From Pseudomonas viridiflava (GTDB lineage: Bacteria > Pseudomonadota > Gammaproteobacteria > Pseudomonadales > Pseudomonadaceae), in assembly GCF_900585905.1 (NCBI RefSeq), contig NZ_UTVH01000116.1:62001-126000 (forward strand): a stretch of DNA of 64,000 nt, in the 5' to 3' direction. The notes under the pieces were generated by a model, which was not told the origin of the DNA, ran no database searches, and saw nothing but the letters and a program-made list of their open reading frames with translations. Shown in pieces: positions 1 through 8,092 of the stretch. Every line of letters starts with the position of its first letter. Position 1 is the stretch's first letter. Position numbers and translations under genes: made by a program.

Positions 1-525
1 CAGGCCGACGCGCTGACCTTCGCCCAGGGTAATCGCCGCATCGATGGCGCGCAGGCCGGTGGGCATGGCGTCGACAATACGTGGGCGCTGCGTGGGCGGA
101 ATGGCGTCGCAGATGACCGGCTGGGTCGGGCGATGATCGCCGGGCAGAGCGAATGCGCCGTCACCCTGGCCATCCAGGCGCCGACCGAAACCGTCCAGCA
201 CGCTGCCCAGCAGGCTGTCATCAACGCTCACTGAATGCACCACGCCCAGCGGTTCTATACGCGCACCCTGTTCAATGCCTTCGGGCGTGCCCAGGGCGCT
301 GAGCAAGGTGCAGTCTTCGGTGAAGCCGACGATCTCCGCCAGCATCGCCTCGCCACCGGTCTTGTAGACGCGGCACAGGTCGCCAATGCGCACAGACGGC
401 AGCTGGCATTCCAGGAGAATACCGTTGACGGCACTGACCCGCCCGCTGACCACCACCGGCGAGAGCTTGTTCAGGCGCGCACGATAGGCGTGTGCCCATT
501 CCTCCAGCGGGACGGGGTGAGCCAT
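1..525 (-). CDS. hrcN: Type III secretion ATPase HrcN (SctN), N-terminal part
   Basis: Cytoplasmic ATPase of the Hrp type III secretion system, which unfolds and loads substrates at the export gate. The window holds the first 175 codons only; the gene continues beyond base 1, and the visible part stops just before the Walker A loop would appear. The reading is the N-terminal beta-barrel and start of the nucleotide-binding domain, with family-like stretches such as LGSVLDGFGRRLDG and MPTGLRAIDA. ATG at 525 is chosen; an in-frame GTG at 537 overlaps the hrpQ stop as GTGA and would add four residues, a normal coupling arrangement, so it may be the true start. Last visible gene of the hrpJ-hrcV-hrpQ-hrcN operon. 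Confidence 0.95.
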   Translation of the reverse strand, partial: MAHPVPLEEWAHAYRARLNKLSPVVVSGRVSAVNGILLECQLPSVRIGDLCRVYKTGGEAMLAEIVGFTEDCTLLSALGTPEGIEQGARIEPLGVVHSVSVDDSLLGSVLDGFGRRLDGQGDGAFALPGDHRPTQPVICDAIPPTQRPRIVDAMPTGLRAIDAAITLGEGQRVGL

Positions 526-533
526 CGCTGTGC

Positions 534-1463
534 TCACCACTTGACCTCGTAATGCTCGTCACCATCGAACTCGACGCTGTTCTTGTCGATCTTGGTCAGG
601 CGCAGGCCGTCCACCTCGTCGCCCAGAAACAGGCGACGATTATCACCCAACACCACATGGGCTCGCTTGCCGCTGGCGATCTGGACGATTTCAAAAGGCA
701 ATTTGCGACCAAAGGGTTTGACCTGGTCGAGCACTGCCACTTCGCTTTTCTGCTGTTGGCCGAAGCGTTCGAGCATGCGTTTGTACAGCGCCAGTTGCTC
801 AGGGGTTAACGAGCCTTTGAGCACGACGCCGTCGGCGGTGGTGGTCACGCTGACCGTATCGCGCAGTTCGCGCTCGCGCAGCATGGCTTGCAGTTTTTCG
901 GCGGTGTCCCTGGCGCTCAGCGCTGTCGGCTGGCGGGGCTGCACGGCCGAACGTGAAGGGCTTTCGCTGATAGGGCCCGGCGTGGTCAAGGCCCAGGCAC
1001 TGCCGGCCAGCGTCACGACGATGCCGGCGATGAACAGCCGCTTGTGCAGCGCCGGGCGCGTGGCCGGGCGCTGCGGCGCAGGGTTTTCCTGCGCCTGCGC
1101 GTTCGCATCGCCAAAGGCTGCGTGCGCCGATGCCCCTTCGGGCCTGGCTTCGACCACCGCTGGCCACTGCGCAGAGCTGGGCATGATGCTCAGCTGCACG
1201 GTGCCCAGCTGGAACGTCTGTTCGGCGATCAGCGTATCCAGGCTGTCGCAGGTCTTGCCCTGCTCGTCGAGCAGCGAGCCGTCTTCGGCTTCCAGGCGCC
1301 AGAGGTCGCCGTTGCGCGTCAGGCGGCAGTGGCGGCGGGCGATGCCAGGGTCCTGCAACAGCAAGTCATGCTGCTCGTCACTGCCGACCAGCCAATGGTC
1401 GCCAATCAGGGGCAAGGCCGCACCGCGATGCAAGCCGTTCAATACGCGTAGTTCGTACATCAC
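534..1463 (-). CDS. hrpQ: Type III secretion inner-membrane ring protein HrpQ (SctD/YscD family)
   Basis: Bitopic inner-membrane ring component of the Hrp injectisome. The 309-residue protein has an N-terminal FHA-like cytoplasmic domain (about 1-95, with RRHCRL typical of the FHA fold), an Ala/Pro-rich linker, one hydrophobic segment around 140-160, and a periplasmic part with ring-building (BON-like) modules to the end. Size and position between hrcV and hrcN match HrpQ of P. syringae. The start has two adjacent ATGs (MMYEL), so residue 1 may be either. Spacing to hrcV is 25 bp and to hrcN a few bp or an overlap, consistent with one transcript from the hrp box upstream of hrpJ. Confidence 0.93.
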   Translation of the reverse strand: MMYELRVLNGLHRGAALPLIGDHWLVGSDEQHDLLLQDPGIARRHCRLTRNGDLWRLEAEDGSLLDEQGKTCDSLDTLIAEQTFQLGTVQLSIMPSSAQWPAVVEARPEGASAHAAFGDANAQAQENPAPQRPATRPALHKRLFIAGIVVTLAGSAWALTTPGPISESPSRSAVQPRQPTALSARDTAEKLQAMLRERELRDTVSVTTTADGVVLKGSLTPEQLALYKRMLERFGQQQKSEVAVLDQVKPFGRKLPFEIVQIASGKRAHVVLGDNRRLFLGDEVDGLRLTKIDKNSVEFDGDEHYEVKW

Positions 1464-1488
1464 TCACTCCTCGATCGGGTAGGCAAAG

Positions 1489-3582
1489 TCATGCCGCGTG
1501 CTCGTCGGCGATGGTTTGCAGTTGGTCTTCCAGGTCCAGACGACCGAGTACCTTGACCTGTGCCGAACTGTTGAGCTCGGCGAAAGACAGCACGGGTATC
1601 TGATGGAATTCATCCTGCAGCAGGGTGCGCAACGGACTGCGCAGATCTTGCGCGACCAGCAGCACCGCCTTTGCCCTGGAGCGACGCGGGAAGGCCTGGC
1701 GCAGCTGATCAACCAGCTGCTGGCTGGCCTCGGCGGGCAGGGCAAAGAAGGTTTCGCTCTGGGTCTGGCGCTGGCTGTCACGCATCAGGTGTTCGCTTTC
1801 CGGCGACAGCAGCCAGACCTGCAAGCCTTCCGGGCCGCAGTACTGGTGGAAGATGAGGGACTTGAGGGCGATGCGCACGTAGTCAGTCAGGGCGCCGACT
1901 TCACGCTCGTGCTGGCCGTGTTCGATCAGCGCTTCGGCAATCAGACGGATCGCCCGCAGGGGCACGCACTCACTGGCAAGGCGCTGCAAGACGGCCGAGA
2001 AGCGCGCCAGGGGCAGAACCCGCTGCATTTCCTGGGCAAGCTCCGGTTGATCGCGCTCAAGCCAGCTGAGAATTGCCTTGCTTTCCTGCAAGCCGATGAA
2101 CTGCGGACCACACGCCTGCAGCGCGCGAAACATGCGTTCCACGATCAGTTGGCTGGCAGAGGTGGGCTGCAACTCGGGGTCGTGCAACATCGGGTCATTG
2201 CCGGGAATCCAGAGCAAGTCACCTTCTTCGCGAGCGACGCTACCGGCGTGTGCATTGATCGGCTCTGCCGCGAGCAATTGCCGTTCAACGGCTATGTATT
2301 CCTGAGTGAAGGTGGCCCTGATCATCGGCACTTCGTAGACCAGAAAGCGGAACTCGTCGCTCGCCAGATGCCCGGCATATTCAATGTCGAACGAGGGCAG
2401 GGTGATCCCGAATTGCGCGACCAACTGGTTGCGCCGCTGACGAATCTGACTGATCAAGGCCAGAATTTCAGTCTGATCCTGACCCGGATTGAATTGCAGC
2501 AGAAATGTACGGCAGGGGAAAAACTCGCGGATATCCCGCTCGCCATTCTCTTCCGGCGGCACATAGGCGGCCACGGCCTGCGCCTTCGGGCTGCGACTGC
2601 GCATCAGGCATACGCCAAGCGTGCCGACCAGAATCGAGATGATCACGAAGACCATCGTCGGCATGCCCGGCAACGCGGCAAAGCCGAGCATGGCCACCGA
2701 AGCGATAACCAGCGACTTCGGTTGCGCACCCAGTTGCTTGGCGATGTCACCGCCGATATTGGAGTTCTCGTCGCTCTCCTCATTGGGCACGCGAGTGATG
2801 ATCATGCCCGCCGTGATCGAGATCAGCAGCGCCGGGATCTGTGCGATCAGACCATCACCAATGGTCAGAACCGAGTACAGGTGCATGGCGTCGCCCGCAG
2901 CCATGTCGTGTTGCATCACGCCGATCGAAATGCCGCCAATCAGGTTGATTGCGACAATGATCAAGCCAGCGATGGCGTCGCCGTTGACGAACTTCATGGC
3001 GCCGTCCATGGCACCGAACAGCTGGCTTTCCTTGCCCAGATCAGAGCGGCGCTGGCGTGCCTGGTCAACGGTGATCAGGCCGGCGCGCAGGTCGCTGTCG
3101 ATGGACATCTGCTTGCCGGGCATGGCGTCCAGGGTAAAGCGCGCGCCCACCTCGGCGACTCGCTCGGAGCCTTTGGTGATCACCAGAAAGTTGACCACGG
3201 TGAGGATCAGGAAGATCACCATGCCCACGGCCAGGTTGCCGCCGACGACGAAGTTACCGAAGGCTTCGACGATGTGTCCGGCGTCTTGTTCGAGCAGGAT
3301 CAGCCGAGTGGTGGCGATGGACAGCGCCAGGCGGAACATGGTGGTCAGCAGCAGCACCGCCGGGAAGGTCGAAAATGCCAACGGCCTGGGTAGCTGCATC
3401 GCCAGCATGATAAGCAGGCAGGACACGCAGATGTTCACCGCAATCAGCACATCGACCAGCCCGGTGGGCAGTGGCGTGATGAACATGAAGACGATGCCGA
3501 TGACGATGATCGCGCCCGCGACTTCCGAGCGTTTAGAGGCGGCTATGGCGATCCGGGTCAAGCCATTGAGTACGACATTCAT
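1489..3582 (-). CDS. hrcV: Type III secretion export gate protein HrcV (SctV)
   Basis: Major export gate of the Hrp type III system, FHIPEP/LcrD/FlhA family. The 697-residue length is typical. The N-terminal half carries about seven to eight hydrophobic helices (first ones near residues 23-75) and the FHIPEP signature region around DAMPGKQMSIDSDLRAG; the C-terminal ~340 residues form the cytoplasmic nonameric ring domain that binds chaperone-substrate complexes and the gatekeeper. The ATG at 3582 overlaps the hrpJ stop as ATGA, indicating translational coupling. A very long antisense reading frame lies across it and is a high-GC shadow. Confidence 0.97.
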   Translation of the reverse strand: MNVVLNGLTRIAIAASKRSEVAGAIIVIGIVFMFITPLPTGLVDVLIAVNICVSCLLIMLAMQLPRPLAFSTFPAVLLLTTMFRLALSIATTRLILLEQDAGHIVEAFGNFVVGGNLAVGMVIFLILTVVNFLVITKGSERVAEVGARFTLDAMPGKQMSIDSDLRAGLITVDQARQRRSDLGKESQLFGAMDGAMKFVNGDAIAGLIIVAINLIGGISIGVMQHDMAAGDAMHLYSVLTIGDGLIAQIPALLISITAGMIITRVPNEESDENSNIGGDIAKQLGAQPKSLVIASVAMLGFAALPGMPTMVFVIISILVGTLGVCLMRSRSPKAQAVAAYVPPEENGERDIREFFPCRTFLLQFNPGQDQTEILALISQIRQRRNQLVAQFGITLPSFDIEYAGHLASDEFRFLVYEVPMIRATFTQEYIAVERQLLAAEPINAHAGSVAREEGDLLWIPGNDPMLHDPELQPTSASQLIVERMFRALQACGPQFIGLQESKAILSWLERDQPELAQEMQRVLPLARFSAVLQRLASECVPLRAIRLIAEALIEHGQHEREVGALTDYVRIALKSLIFHQYCGPEGLQVWLLSPESEHLMRDSQRQTQSETFFALPAEASQQLVDQLRQAFPRRSRAKAVLLVAQDLRSPLRTLLQDEFHQIPVLSFAELNSSAQVKVLGRLDLEDQLQTIADEHAA

Positions 3583-4706
3583 AAGCGGCTACTCCGATCT
3601 GGCATGGCTTTGCGCTCAGCCTCTCCCAATTCCTGCATGATCAATTTGACGTTGCGCAGTGAGTTACCGCGCAGTTTGTCCTCGGGAAAGTCAGGCCACA
3701 GCGCTCGCGGAACAGACTGATCAAGCATCAGATGCAGGCTATTGAGAAAGGCATGGCGTGCGGTCATCGACTGGCCGCTGATTCGCTCCATCAGTGAGCG
3801 GGTCCCGCTGACGTTCATCGACTGATTGGCGAGCTGCATCAGCTCTCGCAAGAACTGCAGGCTGGTAAAAGTGGTGGCGGGGTTCTTGGCGGCCATGCGG
3901 CTGACCAGATCCGAGCAGTTATGCACCAGATTGTTGAGCTGGCTGGAGCGCCCAAGGACCTCCATCAATGACAGCAATTTTCTCTGTTGCGGCAGCTGCG
4001 AGAGGCTGGCGATGTCGTCGGCTAAAGCCTGTTGCAACGCGCGTAGCCCTTTGGTGAAGTGCTCTTCACCGCACAGATGCAGCAGTGCCTCGGTGAGGTT
4101 GGCCAGCGATGGATTCTTGACCAGATGCTGGTAGAAAACCTTTCTCAGGTTATCGCGCAGTTCGCAGTCCTTCACGGTGCGAGCCAGTGCCGGGGTGATC
4201 ACCAGGCCAGTTCTGATTTCCTCGCCGTGCTCGGCATTCAGCGCTTCCAGGTGCGCCTCAGCCAGTTTCGCTTGCGGGTTGTTACCCTCGCCCTTTTCGT
4301 TGTCCTGACGAGCCACTTCGCTAAGTAGCAAGTGAGTCAGCAACGCACCGTCGTCCTCGACCATCTTCTTGACGGATTTCTGCTCGCGCAGTTGCTGGCG
4401 TGTCCTGGTCAGCAAGGATTTGACCTGGGCACCGGTATAGTTGCCCATTCCCTGTAGCAGCTGTTGCTGCTGATGCGCACTCAGCGGCTGGCTATGGGCG
4501 TTGTTACTTGAGTTCAAGTGGACTTCGCGCTGGCCCAGAGGCTTGCTTTGGGCAGCAAGTGCGGCATTCAGCAAACCGGCCAGACGCACGGACTCATGCT
4601 GATGCGCGCTGGGCGCAGCGGCTTTTGCTGCGGGCGCAGCTGCCGGCTGTGGCGTCGCCGTATGCACAGAAGCAGCGGGTAGAGAGTTTATGCGGTCGAG
4701 GGACAT
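3579..4706 (-). CDS. hrpJ: Type III secretion gatekeeper HrpJ (SctW/YopN-TyeA family)
   Basis: Gatekeeper controlling the order of translocator and effector secretion; in P. syringae HrpJ is itself secreted and needed for harpin export. 375 residues are predicted from the ATG at 4706. The longer frame from 4757 is rejected because the hrp box (4738-4765) lies inside the extension, so transcription begins after it. The N-terminal ~60 residues are Ala/Ser/Pro-rich (MSLDRINSLPAASVH), as in type III substrates; the rest is helical and matches the HrpJ/TyeA domain order. First gene of the operon, overlapping hrcV by 4 bp. The Shine-Dalgarno in front of 4706 is weak. Confidence 0.92.
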   Translation of the reverse strand: MSLDRINSLPAASVHTATPQPAAAPAAKAAAPSAHQHESVRLAGLLNAALAAQSKPLGQREVHLNSSNNAHSQPLSAHQQQQLLQGMGNYTGAQVKSLLTRTRQQLREQKSVKKMVEDDGALLTHLLLSEVARQDNEKGEGNNPQAKLAEAHLEALNAEHGEEIRTGLVITPALARTVKDCELRDNLRKVFYQHLVKNPSLANLTEALLHLCGEEHFTKGLRALQQALADDIASLSQLPQQRKLLSLMEVLGRSSQLNNLVHNCSDLVSRMAAKNPATTFTSLQFLRELMQLANQSMNVSGTRSLMERISGQSMTARHAFLNSLHLMLDQSVPRALWPDFPEDKLRGNSLRNVKLIMQELGEAERKAMPDRSSRL

Positions 4707-4737
4707 GGGCCGGATACGCGTCTGGAGAACACCTCTC

Positions 4738-4765
4738 TGTGTGGTCGCAGAGGCCATCCGGTTCC
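4738..4765 (-). promoter_or_regulatory. hrp box (HrpL promoter) of the hrpJ operon
   Basis: On the minus strand GGAACC (4765-4760), a 15-nt spacer, then CCACACA (4744-4738): an exact match to the HrpL consensus GGAACC-N15/16-CCACNNA. It sits 31 bp before the hrpJ ATG. It predicts that hrpJ-hrcV-hrpQ-hrcN are transcribed by the HrpL sigma factor encoded next door. Confidence 0.95.
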
Positions 4766-4923
4766 ATGTCGATGGCAGAGCAAAAATAAATCAAAGTGCC
4801 ACTATTTAGCTTTGCAAGATGTTGCGGAGCTTTCCGTGAGCACTTGCAAGAGCTTGCGCGGAAATCACCCTCGCTTGTTGAATAAATCGATATAAAACAA
4901 AGAGTTGAAAGGTCTGCAAAGAC

Positions 4924-4939
4924 TGGCACAGGATTCGCT
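4924..4939 (+). promoter_or_regulatory. Sigma-54 promoter of hrpL
   Basis: TGGCACAGGATTCGCT has the -24/-12 architecture GG-N10-GC (GG at 4925-4926, GC at 4937-4938), close to the consensus TGGCAC-N5-TTGC. It lies about 60 bp before hrpL. In P. syringae hrpL is transcribed by RpoN with the HrpR/HrpS enhancer-binding proteins; those regulators are outside this window. Confidence 0.9.
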
Positions 4940-4999
4940 ATAGAACTCTTAGCATCGCCGTGAAGCGCTCACGGCGAATGACCTAAGGGATTATTCAGT

Positions 5000-5545
5000 A
5001 TGAATGCCATGAATCAGAGTTTGTTGCCCACGCGGAACGGCACCTCCTGCTTCGCTCAGTTGACCCAACAACAACTTCAGAAACTGCAGAACTTCATACA
5101 CAAGCGCGTCATCAATCAGGAGGATGCCGAAGACATCCTGCAGCAGACCTTTGTCGAAGCCTTGAACGCCGAAAGCCGTTTTCTGCAGCAGTGCAAACCT
5201 GAAACCTGGCTGTGCGGCATCGCGCTGAACCTGATTCGCAATCACTTTCGCAAGCTCTACCGTCGGCCTATGCATGTAGAGTTCGAAGAGCAACTTGCGC
5301 ATGTCGAGCCCGATATGGATATTTGCGGCCACATCGAAAGTCGTCGCGACCTGGAACGTACCGTCAAAGCGATTGCTGTACTGCCGGCGATCATGCGTCA
5401 CACGCTGGAAGTCACGGTCGAGACCGAGGGCAGCTATCAGGACGCTGCAGACGCCCTGGGTGTCCCGATTGGCACCATTCGTTCGCGGCTGTCCAGGGCG
5501 CGGACGCAGTTGCGCGATAATCTGCCAGACGGGTTTCGTGCGTGA
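5000..5545 (+). CDS. hrpL: Alternative (ECF) RNA polymerase sigma factor HrpL
   Basis: Sigma factor that turns on the hrp/hrc and effector genes through hrp boxes. The 181 residues show region 2 at about 27-95 (the DAEDILQQTFVEAL and ETWLCGIALNLIRNHFRK stretches for core binding and -10 recognition) and region 4 at about 120-175 (helix-turn-helix around YQDAADALGVPIGTIRSRLS). Size and order match HrpL of P. syringae. Start ATG at 5000; an in-frame ATG three codons later is possible. It is divergent from hrpJ, preceded by a sigma-54 promoter, and followed at 9 bp by an unrecognised gene in the same direction. Confidence 0.96.
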   Translation: MNAMNQSLLPTRNGTSCFAQLTQQQLQKLQNFIHKRVINQEDAEDILQQTFVEALNAESRFLQQCKPETWLCGIALNLIRNHFRKLYRRPMHVEFEEQLAHVEPDMDICGHIESRRDLERTVKAIAVLPAIMRHTLEVTVETEGSYQDAADALGVPIGTIRSRLSRARTQLRDNLPDGFRA

Positions 5546-5554
5546 GAGGTGATC

Positions 5555-6517
5555 ATGTCCAACTTAAAGACCGGGGGGCTGCGCCAGGTTCGGCCTGGGC
5601 TGGCGCCCATGCCCTTGCGGGCGGCTCAGGATCACCTTGATCAAGCCATGCAGCAGGCAGGCCTGAGCGCCTGGCACGGAATGCCCAGTGCCCACGCGCT
5701 GGCCTTTCAACAGTTCGCCGAGCGGCGTCGTCTGGTCTTTGGCGTTCGCAGCAGGCCTCCGGACACCGCACAGCTGTCGGTCGATGGGCGGCCACTCTGC
5801 GAGATTGATGGGCTGGCGGGTTTCAGCCAGCCCGAGATTGCGCCGCTGCCCAACTCCATGCCCGCTGCGACGGATATTGCCCTGCCGGCGGTTTTGCTCA
5901 GCAACCATCGTCTGCGCCAGATGATCGCGCAGGGCGAGCTGTTAGCCATGGGCGGCGAGCGAAACGGCGTGCAGAGTCTGCAAGTGCTCGGCGTGGGCAG
6001 CCACATTTTTGCCCTTCAGGCGCGCCGCGAAAGCCCTGAGCAATGGAGTCTCTGGCAAGGTCAGAGGCCTGTGGCCCTGAGTGTCTGCCAGGCTGAAGCG
6101 ACCTGCAGCGCAGGCGCGTACGAGTTGTTGCTACTGGCCCCTTTGCTTGATTGCGCAGGCCCCACCTACGCTGATACGCAAATCTGGAACACGGCTTATC
6201 GCCACAGTGTCGGTGAAAGCCCTGAGCGCTTTGAACCGGCGTGCGCCGAGCTGGCCGGGCGCATCGAGATGATCCTCGATGCGCTTGATGACGATGCCGC
6301 CGGCATTGCACCGCTTGAGCACGATATCAGGCCGCGTCCTAGTGGTCTGGCAACCGAAGACTTCCCCGCCATGCTGTTCCTGCCTCATCCAGTGGGTGAA
6401 TACCCCGCGCAATGCCCGATCGCCGATCGCAACGAGCTCTTTGGCTTGCTCCGTGCGGTACACGAGGCTGGCCTGGCCCTCGACATCGATCCGGGCTGGC
6501 GCGACCTTAACGCCTGA
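5555..6517 (+). CDS. Unrecognised 320-residue protein downstream of hrpL
   Basis: I do not recognise this family. It starts at ATG 5555 behind AGAGGTG, 9 bp after the hrpL stop, so it is probably co-transcribed with hrpL and thus under RpoN/HrpRS control. No signal peptide, membrane segment or clear enzymatic motif is visible; the protein is soluble, Pro/Leu/Ala-rich at the N-terminus, with a basic Arg-rich stretch near residues 55-65, and acidic toward the C-terminus (ALDDDAAG). In P. syringae strains I would expect hrpK in this neighbourhood, and this is far too short and unlike HrpK. A secretion accessory, chaperone or regulator role is only inferred from position. Confidence 0.7.
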   Translation: MSNLKTGGLRQVRPGLAPMPLRAAQDHLDQAMQQAGLSAWHGMPSAHALAFQQFAERRRLVFGVRSRPPDTAQLSVDGRPLCEIDGLAGFSQPEIAPLPNSMPAATDIALPAVLLSNHRLRQMIAQGELLAMGGERNGVQSLQVLGVGSHIFALQARRESPEQWSLWQGQRPVALSVCQAEATCSAGAYELLLLAPLLDCAGPTYADTQIWNTAYRHSVGESPERFEPACAELAGRIEMILDALDDDAAGIAPLEHDIRPRPSGLATEDFPAMLFLPHPVGEYPAQCPIADRNELFGLLRAVHEAGLALDIDPGWRDLNA

Positions 6518-6527
6518 TCAACGGCAT

Positions 6528-6556
6528 GCAACGTTTTCGCCTGTGGTGACCACACA
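6528..6556 (+). promoter_or_regulatory. Possible degenerate hrp box
   Basis: GCAACG, a 16-nt spacer, then a perfect CCACACA (6550-6556). The -10 half fits the HrpL consensus exactly; the -35 half matches 4 of 6 bases. It lies 34 bp before the next gene, at the distance seen for the other hrp boxes here, and could serve the 6591-8643 gene group. Weak on sequence alone. Confidence 0.4.
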
Positions 6557-6590
6557 AGATCAAGTGGGTGACGCAAGCGGAGATGTTGGC

Positions 6591-6992
6591 ATGAAAATCA
6601 AGTGGTGCCTGGCGCTGGTTCTAGTGCCTTGTCTTGCTCAGGCGGTCGGTCCGTCGCCGAGCGCCTGTGCGCAGGCGTACGGCTCCGTGAAGCAACGCCT
6701 CGCCCAGGCCGTCGCCGAACAGGACGACATTGCTGCCCTCGACGCGAGACGCAAGATCACCGCCATTGTCTCGCAATGCCAGGCGGCCCAGCGTCAGCGC
6801 CGGTACCTGGAAAACACTCAGGCGCTAGAGCGCAGTGTCGAGCTGAAGCGGCAACAGCAACGACGCACAGACCAGCGGCTGCGCACGCAGCGGCTCGACC
6901 AGCAGCGCATTGAACAACAGCGGCTGCGCACTAAGCGGCTCGATCAGCAGCGCGTTGAACAACAGCGCCTGCGCCAGAAACAGTACCAGTAA
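6591..6992 (+). CDS. Small exported Gln/Arg-repeat protein (DUF1090-like)
   Basis: 133 residues from ATG 6591. The first 19 or so (MKIKWCLALVLVPCLAQA) form a signal peptide, so the protein is probably periplasmic. Residues ~25-70 carry two Cys and a helical pattern reminiscent of DUF1090 (E. coli YqjC), a tentative link. The C-terminal third is a charged tandem repeat, QRLDQQRIEQQRLRTK and variants, read three times, also visible as repeated DNA; it should form a long coiled-coil helix. The upstream extension of this frame back to 6279 overlaps the preceding gene and is rejected. It lies between hrpL and the harpin gene, suggesting a type III-linked role that I cannot define. Confidence 0.7.
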   Translation: MKIKWCLALVLVPCLAQAVGPSPSACAQAYGSVKQRLAQAVAEQDDIAALDARRKITAIVSQCQAAQRQRRYLENTQALERSVELKRQQQRRTDQRLRTQRLDQQRIEQQRLRTKRLDQQRVEQQRLRQKQYQ

Positions 6993-7060
6993 CGTCTCGA
7001 AAACCAGCGTGCCATCAGACATTGATGCCCGAAAAATAGCTGTCGCCTAGAGGAAACATC

Positions 7061-8092
7061 ATGAATACCAGCGTAAATGCACCACTCTCCAGACCCGATA
7101 TCAGCTTATATGGCAACTCCGACCCAAAGCCTATGGACTTGAGTCTCAGTCGCCTGTCGGAGTCCATCGGCGGCAACGCCGGGGGCGGACAAAGCCCGAT
7201 CAGTTTTGGCGGTCCGGATGCAACGTCTGGCGCCAGTCAGAACTTCATGCGGCCGAGCCCGGAAAACCTCACCGCAGACAAGACCGCGGGCGGTGCGCAG
7301 GGCGGCGATAACGACATCAGCAAAATTCTGGAAAAGATCGTGCAATTGCTCCAGGAGCTGTTCCAGAGCCTGATGCAGAAACCTGGCGAGGGCGAGGAGG
7401 GTGAAGGCGGGCCTGCGCCGGTGGGCAAGTCGTCAGGTGGAGCACCTGCCCAGGCCCAAGCGCCATCTGGCGCAGGCGGTGGCGGCGGTGGCGGTGCACC
7501 CGCAGCCGGTGGGCCGACAGGCGCGCCGCCGTTTGCGCAAAAGGCTGCGGTCACCGACGGCGCGGCTCCCGCTCAGGGCTCTCCAGCTCAGGGTGTCGCA
7601 GGCATCGAGGGCGCCAGCGGTCTGCATCTGCCGCCTGCCATGGCCAAACACGAAGAGGCCATTGGAGCCGCTGCCAAAGCATCCGGCCAGCCGGCCAATG
7701 TCATCGCCGGGATGATGTGGGCCGAGTCGCGTGGCAACTCGGCAGCCAGCACTGTCAACGGCGGCAATGGCCAATCCGACTCAGGGTTGATGCAGGTCAA
7801 CAGCGCGACTGCAGCGGAAGTGCAAAGCAAACATCCAGAGCACTTCAACGAGAACATGACGGCCGACGAAAAGAACATCATGACCGGCGCGCTTTATCTC
7901 AAGGATCAGCGTGAAGCCTTTGGCGGCGACATGAATTCCGCGCTGCGCGCCTACAACTCAGGCGCCAACACTGTGAATCGGGACGACCCTTCGGATGTCT
8001 CCAAGACCGGCCTGGGCGACCCGAACTACGTTGCCAACGTCAATAACTTCGCTGAAATCATCGGCTCGGGCAAAGGGCAGTTGCCCGCATGA
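7061..8092 (+). CDS. Harpin-like protein with C-terminal lytic transglycosylase domain (HopP1/HrpH type)
   Basis: 343 residues with two parts. The N-terminal half is typical of a harpin: Gly/Ser/Gln-rich, no Cys, an amphipathic Leu-rich helix at ~86-106 (ILEKIVQLLQELFQSLMQ), then a Gly-Pro-Ala linker with an uninterrupted run of seven Gly around 139-145. The C-terminal half (~190-335) is an SLT/goose-lysozyme-like transglycosylase with catalytic Glu222 in MWAESRGN, followed by the SGLMQVN and ALRAYNSG motifs of the family. Known proteins of this design (HopP1, HrpH/HopAJ) are secreted helpers that open peptidoglycan for the secretion pilus or translocon. RBS AGAGGAAAC precedes the ATG. It overlaps the next gene as ATGA. 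Confidence 0.88.
   Translation: MNTSVNAPLSRPDISLYGNSDPKPMDLSLSRLSESIGGNAGGGQSPISFGGPDATSGASQNFMRPSPENLTADKTAGGAQGGDNDISKILEKIVQLLQELFQSLMQKPGEGEEGEGGPAPVGKSSGGAPAQAQAPSGAGGGGGGGAPAAGGPTGAPPFAQKAAVTDGAAPAQGSPAQGVAGIEGASGLHLPPAMAKHEEAIGAAAKASGQPANVIAGMMWAESRGNSAASTVNGGNGQSDSGLMQVNSATAAEVQSKHPEHFNENMTADEKNIMTGALYLKDQREAFGGDMNSALRAYNSGANTVNRDDPSDVSKTGLGDPNYVANVNNFAEIIGSGKGQLPA

Noticed and set aside
1498..3393. 631-codon plus-strand frame opposite hrcV
   Set aside because: Antisense shadow of a high-GC gene; composition is Arg/His/Gln-rich with no family resemblance, while hrcV is certain.
4707..4757. 17-residue N-terminal extension of hrpJ
   Set aside because: The hrp box lies inside it, so the transcript starts downstream.
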